This document shows, one piece after another, positions 39,301-47,478 of a DNA stretch of 64,000 nt. The number at the start of each line of letters is the position of its first letter. Positions within the stretch are counted from its first letter, which is position 1. Origin of the DNA: Lichenostomus cassidix (Eukaryota > Chordata > Aves > Passeriformes > Meliphagidae); contig CM039183.1 of the NCBI GenBank assembly GCA_008360975.2, forward strand, positions 11,931,762 through 11,995,761. Direction: 5' to 3'. The notes below the pieces were generated by a model. It searched no databases and had not been told where the DNA came from. It saw only the letters and a program-made list of their open reading frames with translations. The position numbers were made by a program, and so were the translations under genes.

Positions 39301-41188
39301 CGGGGTAATTTGGTCCTTTGCATTTGAGGAGGGGAGCCCACAGCTGCCCACAACACTGCTGGTCAAACTGCAGTCGGCTTCAAATGGCACAAATTCTACT
39401 GAGAGCTTTCCTCTGCAAAATCCAACAGGGGCAGCCAAGACATCACTCTACACTTTCAGGACATGCAGGATTGGCACTTCATACCCAAGGGAATCTAAGT
39501 TTGGAGCAGCCAAAAACCTCCCAACATAACAAATGCTAAAAGTTCATCTCTCAGCCACATTCCCTCAGCTGTCTCAGCTCGGATGTAGGGCCATGTTTTC
39601 GACATGGGTGCACACAACAGTCACCTGCAGTTTCCCCAACACCGCCCCTGCAACACCCTGCAGGAGCAGCTTCTCCAATCATTTCAAACCCCATCACTGT
39701 GTGGAGATGGCCTTTAGTAAAATCCTTCCCTCAGAAGAACACATTCAAGGTGTTTAACCCAACTTTGAAACCCAGCAGCTGCAAATGTCCTGCTGAGTAG
39801 AAAGGCCTTTTCCAAAACATGGGTGTGGAGACTGCCAGGCTGCACAGCAGGTTTGGATGTGCTGCAGAAGGGCAGCAAGAAGGGATGTCTTTTAGGTTGG
39901 TGGGTTGGGGGCTTTTTTTGGTTAAGAAAGAAAGAAACAAAACCTATGCACATCACATGACAACTTTGAGAACACCTGAGAGATTTCCACCATGTGTACA
40001 CATGGGAACCCTTCCACAGGTCTGAAAGCACTCACATTTTTAGTGCCTGCAATTATCACTTAGCCAAAAATAAATCCCAAACTCTTCCCACTGGTATAAT
40101 GAGAGGCAAGAATCCAGCTAGAGAGCTGATTTTCCCCTCTCTTCACCTTTTTATACTCTGCAGAGTTCAGGACCACCTGATCTCTTCCATCTCTGAGTCA
40201 ATCAAGTGAGCCATGATGGATGATGGGCAAGTTTTCTCTTCCCTATGACAGATCCAAAGACACTTTCCTCTAATTACAATAAATCCCCTGCAGTATAAAA
40301 CCCCGTCAATCTGCTCCTTGAAGAATCCTTCTTCACCTTCAACAAAGGAGGAGGAAACACTAGCAGTGACCCACCTCCTTGTAGAAGAGTGGGAGAGCTC
40401 CTCTGTACTTTTATCAGTCAGAGTTCTATGGGGAAAACATCTCATCTTGGCTTTCCACCCAGATGTGCAAGACCAAGGGGATATAGGCAGAGGAATTTGG
40501 CCTTACCTGGCTCGTTCTTCTTCTTGGATGCAGCCTTTTTCTTGGCAGGTCCATCATGCTTCTGATCCTCCTGGGCTGGAAGAGCCTCGGTTTTCTTGAT
40601 GGTGACAGAGCTGATGACTGGAGCACTTTGCTGAGTGCCAACTGGTGGCACTGCCACCACAGGCACCTCCTTAGGGGCCACCTCCCGGACAGGAGAACTT
40701 TTGGGGACACTGACAGGGGGTGGAGCCAGCACTGGGCTAGGAGCAGGCTCTACCTTTGCTACCTTCTTCTCCTTCTTCCTCTTCTCCTTAGGTGATGGAA
40801 CAGGTTTCTCCTTTTCCTGGGGGACAACTGACACGGCTGGAATTGGAGGCTCAACTGTCACAGGCTCAGGGGCCACAGCAGGCTCAGGAATCACTTCCTT
40901 GGGAGGATCTGCCACTTCCTGAGTAAGCTGCTGCTCTGGGATCTTCCCGTTGGGTTTCTCTTCCTTTTTCTTTGCTTTTCCTTTTTTCTCAACAGGTTTC
41001 TCTTTCTTCTTTTTCTCTAATTTCTGCTGCTGGGTCTTCTCAAGCTCCTTGCGTTGCTTGGCCAAGGCTTCCTCGTAAGATGTCTCCTTCATGGAGAAGG
41101 TGGACACCAGGAAGATCCCAATGGCTGAGATCACCATGAAGCCTCCAAAGACCATGACACCCAGCGTCTGAGGGTCGTACACATCCAT
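24335..41188 (-). CDS. RRBP1: Ribosome-binding protein 1 (p180), whole gene span with introns
   Basis: Twenty-three coding exons join to 2925 nt, about 974 residues, close to the repeat-less human form (about 977). RRBP1 is an integral rough-ER protein that binds ribosomes and microtubules and supports secretory translation. Domains in order: short luminal N-terminus and a membrane anchor at about residues 8-29; lysine-rich cytosolic stretch at about 56-82; Pro/Val-rich linker with further Lys clusters to about 227; then a long heptad-type coiled coil from about 278 to 960, ending in EGTSV. Strong residue-by-residue agreement with mammalian RRBP1 separates it from the related kinectin. The decapeptide repeats of mammalian p180 are absent. 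One short exon (26503-26523) has an ambiguous end. A 5' UTR exon should lie in the island near 46.7 kb. Confidence 0.96.
24654..24797 (-). CDS. RRBP1: RRBP1 exon (residues 915-962)
   Basis: Acceptor ATGTAG|GAA, donor ACG|GTACTG. It encodes the last part of the coiled coil, starting [10 protein letters not shown], with clear heptads and near identity to the mammalian protein. Forty-eight whole codons. Confidence 0.93.
25246..25344 (-). CDS. RRBP1: RRBP1 exon (residues 882-914)
   Basis: Acceptor TTCCAG|GCC, donor AAG|GTGATT. Thirty-three codons of coiled coil containing LQAELEKLR, the same length as the mammalian counterpart. Confidence 0.93.
25823..25906 (-). CDS. RRBP1: RRBP1 exon (residues 854-881)
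   Basis: Acceptor AACACAG|TTG, donor GAG|GTGGGT. Encodes [10 protein letters not shown]... through RELEE. It needs a phase-0 join from the preceding exon, which constrains the donor choice there. Confidence 0.92.
26503..26523 (-). CDS. RRBP1: RRBP1 short exon LRQQLSE (end uncertain)
   Basis: Acceptor CCTCCAG|CTC begins LRQQLSE. A phase-0 donor GAG|GTGAAG at 26502 gives a 21-nt exon that joins in frame to the next. Homology to the mammalian protein continues past this donor (VKSHVQEGE, to 26476) and then meets TAG at 26475-26473. A stronger-looking donor, TA|GTGAGG at 26473, would be phase 2 and out of frame with the next exon identified. Alternatively an unrecognised exon lies in between. 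Confidence 0.6.
26762..26809 (+). repeat. (GATG)12 microsatellite
   Basis: Twelve uninterrupted tetranucleotide copies in an RRBP1 intron. Likely length-polymorphic. Confidence 0.97.
27147..27230 (-). CDS. RRBP1: RRBP1 exon (residues 819-846)
   Basis: Acceptor TTGGCAG|TTG, donor CTG|GTAAGG. Encodes [16 protein letters not shown]... ending ELAL, matching the mammalian coiled coil. Confidence 0.93.
27659..27754 (-). CDS. RRBP1: RRBP1 exon (residues 787-818)
   Basis: Acceptor CATGCAG|CTA, donor GCT|GTAAGT. Encodes [15 protein letters not shown]... ending KEVGA, in-phase coiled coil. Confidence 0.93.
27938..28009 (-). CDS. RRBP1: RRBP1 exon (residues 763-786)
   Basis: Acceptor GCTTCAG|TCA, donor CAG|GTGAGG. 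Twenty-four codons beginning [16 protein letters not shown], aligned with the mammalian VKHLEEIVEKLK segment. Confidence 0.92.
28957..29049 (-). CDS. RRBP1: RRBP1 exon (residues 732-762)
   Basis: Acceptor CTGCAG|GAA, donor AAG|GTGCGT. Encodes [18 protein letters not shown]..., one of the most conserved RRBP1 segments. Confidence 0.95.
29482..29571 (-). CDS. RRBP1: RRBP1 exon (residues 702-731)
   Basis: Acceptor TTTTTAG|GAT, donor ACG|GTAAGT. Encodes ...[17 protein letters not shown]..., nearly identical to mammalian RRBP1. Confidence 0.95.
29664..29744 (-). CDS. RRBP1: RRBP1 exon (residues 675-701)
   Basis: Acceptor ACTCAG|GAT, donor CCA|GTAAGT. Encodes [12 protein letters not shown]..., aligned to NYTEWLQDLKEK of the mammalian protein. 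This is the non-helical interruption in the coiled coil. Confidence 0.93.
29847..29939 (-). CDS. RRBP1: RRBP1 exon (residues 644-674)
   Basis: Acceptor TTTCAG|GAA, donor CAG|GTGGGA. Encodes [10 protein letters not shown]... through MSSQQ. Less conserved than its neighbours but the same length as the mammalian exon. Confidence 0.9.
30290..30382 (-). CDS. RRBP1: RRBP1 exon (residues 613-643)
   Basis: Acceptor TCCACAG|GAC, donor AAG|GTGAGC. Encodes [13 protein letters not shown]..., a signature conserved between RRBP1 orthologues. Confidence 0.95.
30981..31071 (-). CDS. RRBP1: RRBP1 exon (residues 582-612)
   Basis: Acceptor TTCCAG|A, donor AAC|GTGAGT. It starts with the last base of an Arg codon and encodes ...[13 protein letters not shown]. 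Confidence 0.94.
32234..32271 (-). CDS. RRBP1: RRBP1 38-nt exon (residues 570-581 plus)
   Basis: Acceptor CTTCCAG|GCA, donor CAAG|GTGGGT. Encodes [12 protein letters not shown] and two bases of an Arg codon. The short length is supported by exact phase with both neighbours. Confidence 0.9.
32435..32622 (-). CDS. RRBP1: RRBP1 exon (residues 507-569)
   Basis: Acceptor CCAACAG|AA, donor CAG|GTTGTG. Encodes [15 protein letters not shown]... and [14 protein letters not shown], strongly conserved coiled coil. Confidence 0.95.
32973..33111 (-). CDS. RRBP1: RRBP1 exon (residues 461-506 plus)
   Basis: Acceptor CATGCAG|GCT, donor GCTG|GTGAGG. Encodes [18 protein letters not shown]... and ends one base into a Glu codon. 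Confidence 0.95.
34788..34941 (-). CDS. RRBP1: RRBP1 exon (residues 409-460)
   Basis: Acceptor CTGCAG|GCAAAAT, donor CAG|GTCAGG. Completes a Lys codon, then encodes [14 protein letters not shown]... and [11 protein letters not shown]. Confidence 0.95.
35722..35840 (-). CDS. RRBP1: RRBP1 exon (residues 370-408 plus)
   Basis: Acceptor CCCTAG|ATC, donor GCAA|GTAAGG. Encodes [20 protein letters not shown]... virtually identical to mammalian RRBP1. It ends two bases into a Lys codon. Confidence 0.96.
36150..36302 (-). CDS. RRBP1: RRBP1 exon (residues 319-369)
   Basis: Acceptor TTGGAAG|GAG, donor AAG|GTGAGC. Encodes ELAAERSK... and [17 protein letters not shown]. The exon is locally GC-rich compared with its flanks. 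Confidence 0.95.
37093..37215 (-). CDS. RRBP1: RRBP1 exon (residues 278-318)
   Basis: Acceptor TGGCAG|GCA, donor AAG|GTAAGC. Encodes [20 protein letters not shown]..., the start of the long coiled coil. Confidence 0.96.
37421..37569 (-). CDS. RRBP1: RRBP1 exon (residues 228-277)
   Basis: Acceptor CCCTAG|CA, donor ACG|GTAGGG. Encodes [16 protein letters not shown]... and [12 protein letters not shown], the conserved globular segment between the basic N-terminal region and the coiled coil. Confidence 0.96.
38281..38700 (+). mobile_element. Degraded avian LTR-type retroelement fragment (probable solo LTR)
   Basis: In the RRBP1 intron between the first two coding exons. Successive blocks (GGACTGCAGCCCATGG near 38400, GAGCAGGGGAAA.GTGTGAGGAGGAA near 38431, GTGAAGTTGAGCC near 38550, AATAAA at 38632, CCCCAAGTCAAGTCTGTCT near 38647, CAATTGCCAAGTGATCTCT near 38677) match in order a common avian interspersed LTR-like repeat as I remember it. 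It has an internal polyadenylation signal and no readable viral genes. The 3' end looks missing. Identification is from memory of the repeat; the exact family is not claimed. Confidence 0.6.
40507..41188 (-). CDS. RRBP1: RRBP1 first coding exon (residues 1-227 plus)
   Basis: ATG at 41188-41186, donor CCAG|GTAAGG. Encodes the whole N-terminal region: [10 protein letters not shown] then hydrophobic anchor (about 8-29), [12 protein letters not shown], Lys clusters about 56-82, a Pro/Val-rich linker (about 92-160), Lys clusters 134-146, and a final basic stretch [12 protein letters not shown]. In mammals the NQGKKAEG-like decapeptide repeats sit within this exon after PPVG; here that position (after about residue 194) is followed by roughly 30 non-repetitive residues. 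The acceptor TTTCAG|GCCC places 20 nt of 5' UTR in the same exon (to 41208). Confidence 0.97.
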
Positions 41189-41208
41189 CCTGCCTCACTC
41201 TTCTGGGC
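41189..41208 (-). other. RRBP1 5' UTR, part in the first coding exon
   Basis: Twenty untranslated bases between the acceptor GTCTTTCAG and the ATG. At least one further non-coding exon must lie upstream, on the right side of the window. Confidence 0.75.
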
Positions 41209-44200
41209 CTGAAAGACACCAGGACAACGGTTCAGGGTAGGAAGGGAGGAGAGAAAAGCAATGGCCTTTCTGAGCAGGAGTTTTACATGGACATCTGTGC
41301 CTTCAAACAGCACCCTGCACTGGGAAGAGAAACACTCCAGATTCACACAGGTCGACCTGCCTGCAGCCTCCCCAAGTTTGTGCTCCTCTGCCACACTGCC
41401 CATGCACAGGGGTCCAGTTGTACCCCTGGGACTATATTTCATCTCCAGAAGAACCGAAGAGAGGGAATTAAAATACTGGGATGCAATCACAGACAGCCCC
41501 AAGCCTCATGGCATGTCCAGTGGGGTGGTTTTGCATGATCCTGGGCCATACTTATTGCAGTAAGGGAACCTACTTTCAGACTGCAGGTTGGCCAAAATCT
41601 GGGCTTCCCCTGAAGCACCTGGCTTCTTCACTGCACCCAGATGCACATCCAGGTGTCAGCTTTGGAGTACAATATCCCCCTGGAAGGAGAAAGCTTTGCA
41701 GCAGCCCTTCCCTCCTCCTTCTGCCACCTGCACACTGTGGCACTGCCAGTCTGAGACCTGGCAAGCAGGGCACAGCCACACCTGGAGAAAAATGCTGCCA
41801 CCTCCACTCCTGATGGCTGACCCCTGTCCTGCTATTAAAGCCAACTTCTGTCCCATTCACGTGTTTCATCCACCAGGGCATCACTTCCACATGGCTCTGA
41901 GGTGGCTCATGACCCCCCAGATGCTCGTGTCAGGCAGTTAATCTAGGAAGGGACACTTTCCAGGAGTTGCCATGGCTGTGGTTCCTCATCATTGTGAATC
42001 AAAATACAATGAGCAAAATGCAGAAAGTCCTCAGCTACCAGGACTTCTCATCCCCACGCTCACCTGCTGACATTATCAAATTTCCTCTTTTAAGGGGTTG
42101 TGGATTGAGGAGGGAGGGAGGGCCTGGAAAGGGAGGAGGCAAAAATAAGAATAAAACTAAGGAGATCAGCATCTTTTCAAACCTCACTGCTTGCAGGGAG
42201 ACACCTTGGAGGTTCTTCCTCTCTAAGAGCTGGAGCAGCAAACTTGAATCTGCAGCTCAAAGCTGCTTGAGGTGTGGACAGTGAAGTTAAAACTCACCTC
42301 CAGCACCCGAGCAGGGGGAGCAGAGCTGGGAGGACCTGCAAATCATCCACTGGAGACAGCCCCCTGCCTGGGAAAGGATGTTCTAACCAGCTCTCCCTGC
42401 CCAGCTCTCCAAGCATCCCAGGTAAAGCAGCAGAGAGAAGCTGGCAGGCAGGAGGGCTGTCCATGCCAGCTGGAACCAGCCTCCCTTGTCAGTGCCAATT
42501 TTCTACCCCAGGGCAGAGATCCCAGCTGATACTACAGGCATCACTATTTCACATCTACATTGGCCATTTTGCATTTAAGTGGCCTCAGCACACTATCCCA
42601 GCACATCTGGTACCAAGTCATTGCCTCCTGACTAGGGAGCATCACTTTGGGATGGTCCGGGACAGACAGGTTATTCCTAACCCCCAGGGTGAAAAGGACT
42701 GGCTTTCCTCTCCCTAGCAGTAAATAAAGAGTAGGGCTGGAGAACACATACCCACGATCTTGTGGTGGGTTTAGGGCTACACCAAAGGACCCAGGAAGTG
42801 TTTTAGGGGCAGAACGAGGTGACCAGCATTCTTTCACTCCACAACACCAACATATAGGCAAGAATAAACCCTTCTTGACCTCATAGCATCACAGTTTCAT
42901 ATCTAGATAAAACTCTGCTGCTCCAGCTTGGGACAAAGGGCATCCTCCAGTGCTGACAAATGCACTCCAACCCCACCAGTTGGTAGTGCCACCCTCAAAA
43001 GCAGCCTGATGGAGCCCACAGGGGATGGGAATGGGGGGAAAAATCCTAACCTCCACTATGGGGGATGGATGAGAGGACAGACAGGGGTGGTGAGGTGGGT
43101 GAGATGGCAGTGCTGGATGTGGCAACATGGCATCAGATACCTGTGCCTTCTCCAGAAGCCCTCACAGAGCCCCATGCTCTCTCCCCCTCACCGAGAGCCT
43201 CACCCAGCCCCACAGGCTGCAGTAAAAGCTGCCTGTACCTTGCCTCCTCCTCAGCTTTACAGCCAAGGTGAGATAAGGATGTAAATGAGCACTAAAGTCC
43301 TTCCTAGAGAAGCAAAAGCACCCCAACAAGCCCCTCCAGAACAAAAGCAATACAGGAAAAAAGCAGCCAACAGCACTGAGGAGCTGCGGACCTGTAAAAG
43401 GGCCATGGCAGCTGCCAGAGCTCCTGAAAGCAGCTGGGATGCTCAGAAGGGCCATCCAAGCTCCCACTGCCCGGCCAGGGATACTCCACGCTGTTCCCAA
43501 GGACAGATGTGCCAGGAGAAAATCCACAGGAAGGAGTGAGAGGTGCCAACAGGGCAGGAATCACTCCCAGCAGCACTCTCATGGCAAACCTTGGTGCTCT
43601 CCCAGCGCTCGTGCCCTGCAGCTCCGGTGGGGACTGCAAGGAGCGAGTTCTACCTGTAGGGTTCCTCCTGCGGTCGAGACTTGGCACGACCAGCCCAACA
43701 GCTTGCTGAGGGAAGAGCCCATCTCTGCAACGGTGCAGAGACACTTAGATCAAGCCAGGCTGGCCTTGGCGTTTGGGGGATAAGGAAAAATCTTAATACA
43801 GGAACTTCCTGGTGCAGAAATGCCAGAAGCATTTATGCCACGGTGTTAGCACTTGGGTGAGAAGCTTTGCTTTGACATTTCCTGACCTTGCCACCTTTGC
43901 CCTTCCAAGGGCTGGAAGTTTGCTCCTGGATTTGCACAGCAGGCCACCATCCCCCCTGCAAGCACGGCAAGAGGAGCACATGTGCCCTGTGGAAGGAAAG
44001 CCCTCCATGCTTCCCACCTGCACAAAGCCTCAGCCAAGACACGGCAAAATGGGGCACCAAGGTAGTTTCTGATGTTCAGTTCGACAGCCACGCTTTGAAG
44101 AGGCCCAAGGACTTCAGGATCCTCCCTTCTGTAGCTTCTGGTCATCCATGGGATTTTGCTCCTACAATGGCATTTTTCCATCTGCTTGGGAGGGAGCTGT

Positions 44201-45789
44201 GTGCCCAAGAGCTGGGTGGACACCAGCAATTGTCAGAGTCCATGCTCAAAAAATCGAGTTCACATCCAACACCGAGCACATTTACTTCCATTCAGTTTCT
44301 GAAGCAGAATCATCCTCCATTCCTCTCCCAGCCAAAATAGCAGAAATTATCAAATATCTCCATACACCAACTCCTTCCCCAAAAGAGCTTGTCCAGGTGA
44401 AGCTTTTCACCACCACCAGAACAGGAATAAGATGGACAACTGGTATTTCACTCAGCCTTCTCATGTAAAGGGCCTGGCTGAAATGCTGTGCTCTGACTTT
44501 TCCATGTGGCTTTTTCTTGTTATCCATCAAGCTTCCCAACATCCCAGATAACAGCCCAAGAGACCTGACCTCCCTCACCTCCCTGCACATGCAGCCACCT
44601 CTGTCTGACCTGAGCAAAAGTCCAATTCACCCATAGCAAGCAGAGCCAGAAAAGCACTTGGCCTTGCTGGTTTTCCAGCACTAAACAATTTCCAGGATGA
44701 ACCAACCCACAGACATGTGACATGACAGCACCGGGGCCATGCTCAGTGTCTTGTGGTCACATTTGTCACTGACAGCTGGGTCAAAATCCAGGCTGGAACC
44801 CTGCCACCTGTTCAGCCTGTCCTCCCCTCTGTGACCACACACGAAATCCACGGGAATTCAGTATCTTTAAGACTCAGCCCTCCACCAGCCCTGGTTTAAT
44901 TTGCTCAGGCCATGCAACAGGTGAGCAGGAGCAAAGGAAGAGACAGGTTGTGCAGTAACTACAGAAACCTTATTTCTTTCCACAACCAAAGGAAAATACA
45001 TGTTATCTCCTCCTGATGTCGACAGAAAAAGATGCTCTTTGCAAGCAGGACACTGTCCCCCTGCAATCCAAAGCTTCTGCTTTGCCATGGTGTCAAGGTG
45101 CCATCTCAGAGCAATGCAGGAGATGTGATGGGGGGCAGAGAAAGAGAGAACTGGGTTCACACAGACAGCCCCTGCATAACTCACAGTAATGCCTGCACAT
45201 GAGGCACCTGCAGCATCATTTCCTCTACATATCCCAGGAGGTTAAAAAAAAGGAGGGAAAGGGCAAGGACGAGGGAACAGGGAGGCCTGATCCTGTGAAC
45301 AGTAGGGCAGCCCAACAGCAGGAGAAGGAAACAGCACTGCCAGCAGATTAAAAAAAAAAAAAAAATCACCAGATACTTCTCCTGGAGTTTTTCTCTCCAC
45401 CCTGTTGCAATAGAGAGAGACAAAAATTAAAAACAAATGAGAAAAGCCTGCACACCGTGAGCAGCTCCTGCCCACGTCGCCAGCAGCCCCTGTTTAAATA
45501 CGTTTTCTGTGTAAGTGACTGTGCACTTCCAGCCTCCCGGCAGCATGTGCTACTCCACACAGCAACTCCAGATCAGCCCATCGTCAACAGTTATAGCTCG
45601 ACTTAATTGAACGTGTCTTAGTGCTCCATTAGCTCTGGCAGCAGCAGCCAGCTGGCTTGTGCTTGCCAGCAGTGCTGCCAGCTCCCTTCCCAAGCCCGGG
45701 AGTGAAAAAACAGGCAGAAAATACACGTATATATAGGAGAAGAGTGTAACAGCACCACAACACAGCTGCAGCTTGACTAATCTCTGCGG
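41209..45789 (-). other. Probable RRBP1 5' UTR intron
   Basis: About 4.6 kb between the first coding exon and the CpG island, with no recognised exon on either strand. It would be the first RRBP1 intron if transcription starts in the island. An A16-type run lies near 45350-45365. Confidence 0.6.
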
Positions 45790-47130
45790 CGGCTATTACA
45801 AATTTTCTCTCCCCTCCCTGGCCCGAAGAGGCATTTCACCGCCGGTGCTCATCAACTCCTCCCCGGGGCTCATACCGCAGGTAGCCCCAACTCCTCCCAG
45901 CCATTTCCCGCTGGTGCGAGGCTTCGACGAAGGGGAGAGCTGGCACTCCGGGCGCGGATGCTCCTTCATCCCGCTCGGCCACGTGTGCAGCACACGCTCT
46001 TCCGCTGGACCGCTTCCCCGGCAGGGCGAGGAGCGGGGCAGAGCCGCGGGAACGCTGCTCACGTCCGGGCTGGAAGGATCCCAGGCTGCCCGGGGGGTCT
46101 CCGCTGATGGGCTCGATGCCTCTGGCTCAAGCCTCGGCGCCCCCCGGCTGCCGGGGCTCTCCGGGTGCCGGCAGAGTTTTGTCGGCGGGTTTAATTAAGG
46201 GAGGGAAAAAAAAAAAAAAAGGACAAGGGACAGCGGCCCGAGCGCCGGGAGCTTCTGTAAGCGCGGCTAATCAGATTAATAATTGTCATCCGGCCGGCGC
46301 TGGCAGGACGGCGGCGCTGGGGGTGCGGGGGCAGCGCGGGGCCCGGACCTCGCCCTGCCCGCACCCGCCGCCATTCCGCGCCCGGGGCCATTCATCCGCC
46401 CGGCCCCCGCCGCACGGACCGGACCCCGGGCCGGATAGCCCCGCTCCGCGCCCCGCTCCCCGCGGGACAGCGCTCCGGGCCCGGCGGGGCCGCGCTCCGG
46501 GGTCCCAGCCCGCTCCGAGCGCGCCGAGCGCCGGGCAGCGCCGGGCGGGGGTCCCGCTGCAGCGGGGCGGCGAGGGGGGATCGCGGAAGCGACGGCCGGG
46601 GAAGGGGCCGGGGGGAAGGAGGGGCCGGGGGGAAGGAAGGGCCGCCGCCGCCCCTACCCACCCGTGCCGGGTCGCGGTCCCTGCTCGCCGCCGCGGCCGT
46701 GTGGAGTCGTGGCACTTTCCGCCGCTGTCTCGCCGGGCTCGGCCGCCGCGGCCCGCCCCGCCCCGTGGCGTCCCGCCCGCCGCTCCGCGCCGCGCCGCGG
46801 GGCCCACTCAGCGCGGCGGGGCGGGCCGGGCCGGGCCGGGCCGGGCGGGGCGGCGGCGGGGCCCTCCCCGCGGGGAACGGGGCTGCCCGGCTGTCCCTCC
46901 GCCGTGCCTCCGCTGCGGCGGCGCCCGGGGCCGGGGGAGCCCCGCGGACCTTTGCCCCGGACTGAGCTGCCCGGGGTCAGTGCGCGCCGGCCGTGGCTGC
47001 CCGCTGGCCGTGGCTGCCCGCCGGCCTTGCCCGGGGTGTCGGCGGCATCGCCGGGCACAGCGGGGAGAGGGCGGGTGGGGAACCCGGGGAGCTCCCAGCC
47101 GGCGGTGAGGGTGCTGCTCCACGCTGGGGA
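45790..47130. promoter_or_regulatory. CpG island, probable RRBP1 promoter
   Basis: Extremely G+C- and CpG-rich block, densest at 46280-47090, lying upstream of the RRBP1 coding region on its strand. On the - strand a plausible non-coding exon 1 could end at a donor near 46662-46656 (CACGG|GTGGGT or GGTGG|GTAGGG). Long open frames on both strands reflect the lack of AT-rich stop codons rather than coding. A divergent + strand transcript cannot be excluded. Confidence 0.65.
46826..46845 (+). repeat. (CCGGG)4 pentamer repeat
   Basis: Four perfect CCGGG copies inside a longer GGGC-rich stretch (about 46816-46862) in the second CpG island. Potentially quadruplex-forming and length-variable. Confidence 0.75.
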
Positions 47131-47452
47131 CCCTCCTCAAGGGCTGGCTGTGAGCACCACAGAGCAGGTTGGAGCCCAGCAGCAGCCTTTTTCAGGGTTT
47201 GCAAACGCTGTGTGGTTATACAGTGCCGGGACTGTGCGTCACACACCAGCTTGCAGGTCCCTGGACAGGGAGAAAGCCGTGGTGGTCCCGATGGCCAGTG
47301 CCAGGGTGGTGGCTGTCCCCTTGGCGTATGCTCTCCGTGTGTCTCCTGGCCTGGTTGTGAGCTCCCACGGCAAGATTTATCACTCAAGTGCCTGTTTGCA
47401 CCACAGGGAGTTTGCTGTCTGCAAGCGATGTGGATGCCACCAGTACCTTGGA

Positions 47453-47478
47453 AATGAAATGGGTTGGAAGGGACTTCC
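47453..47478 (+). repeat. Possible CR1 LINE scrap
   Basis: The words GAAATGGGTTGGAAGGGAC resemble the conserved 3' part of avian CR1 elements, but similarity stops after about 25 bp. Weak. Confidence 0.25.

Noticed and set aside
46107..47108. 333-residue + strand open frame in the second CpG island, with long - strand partners
   Set aside because: Arg/Pro/Gly/Ala-rich translation typical of GC-rich DNA lacking stop codons; no family similarity.
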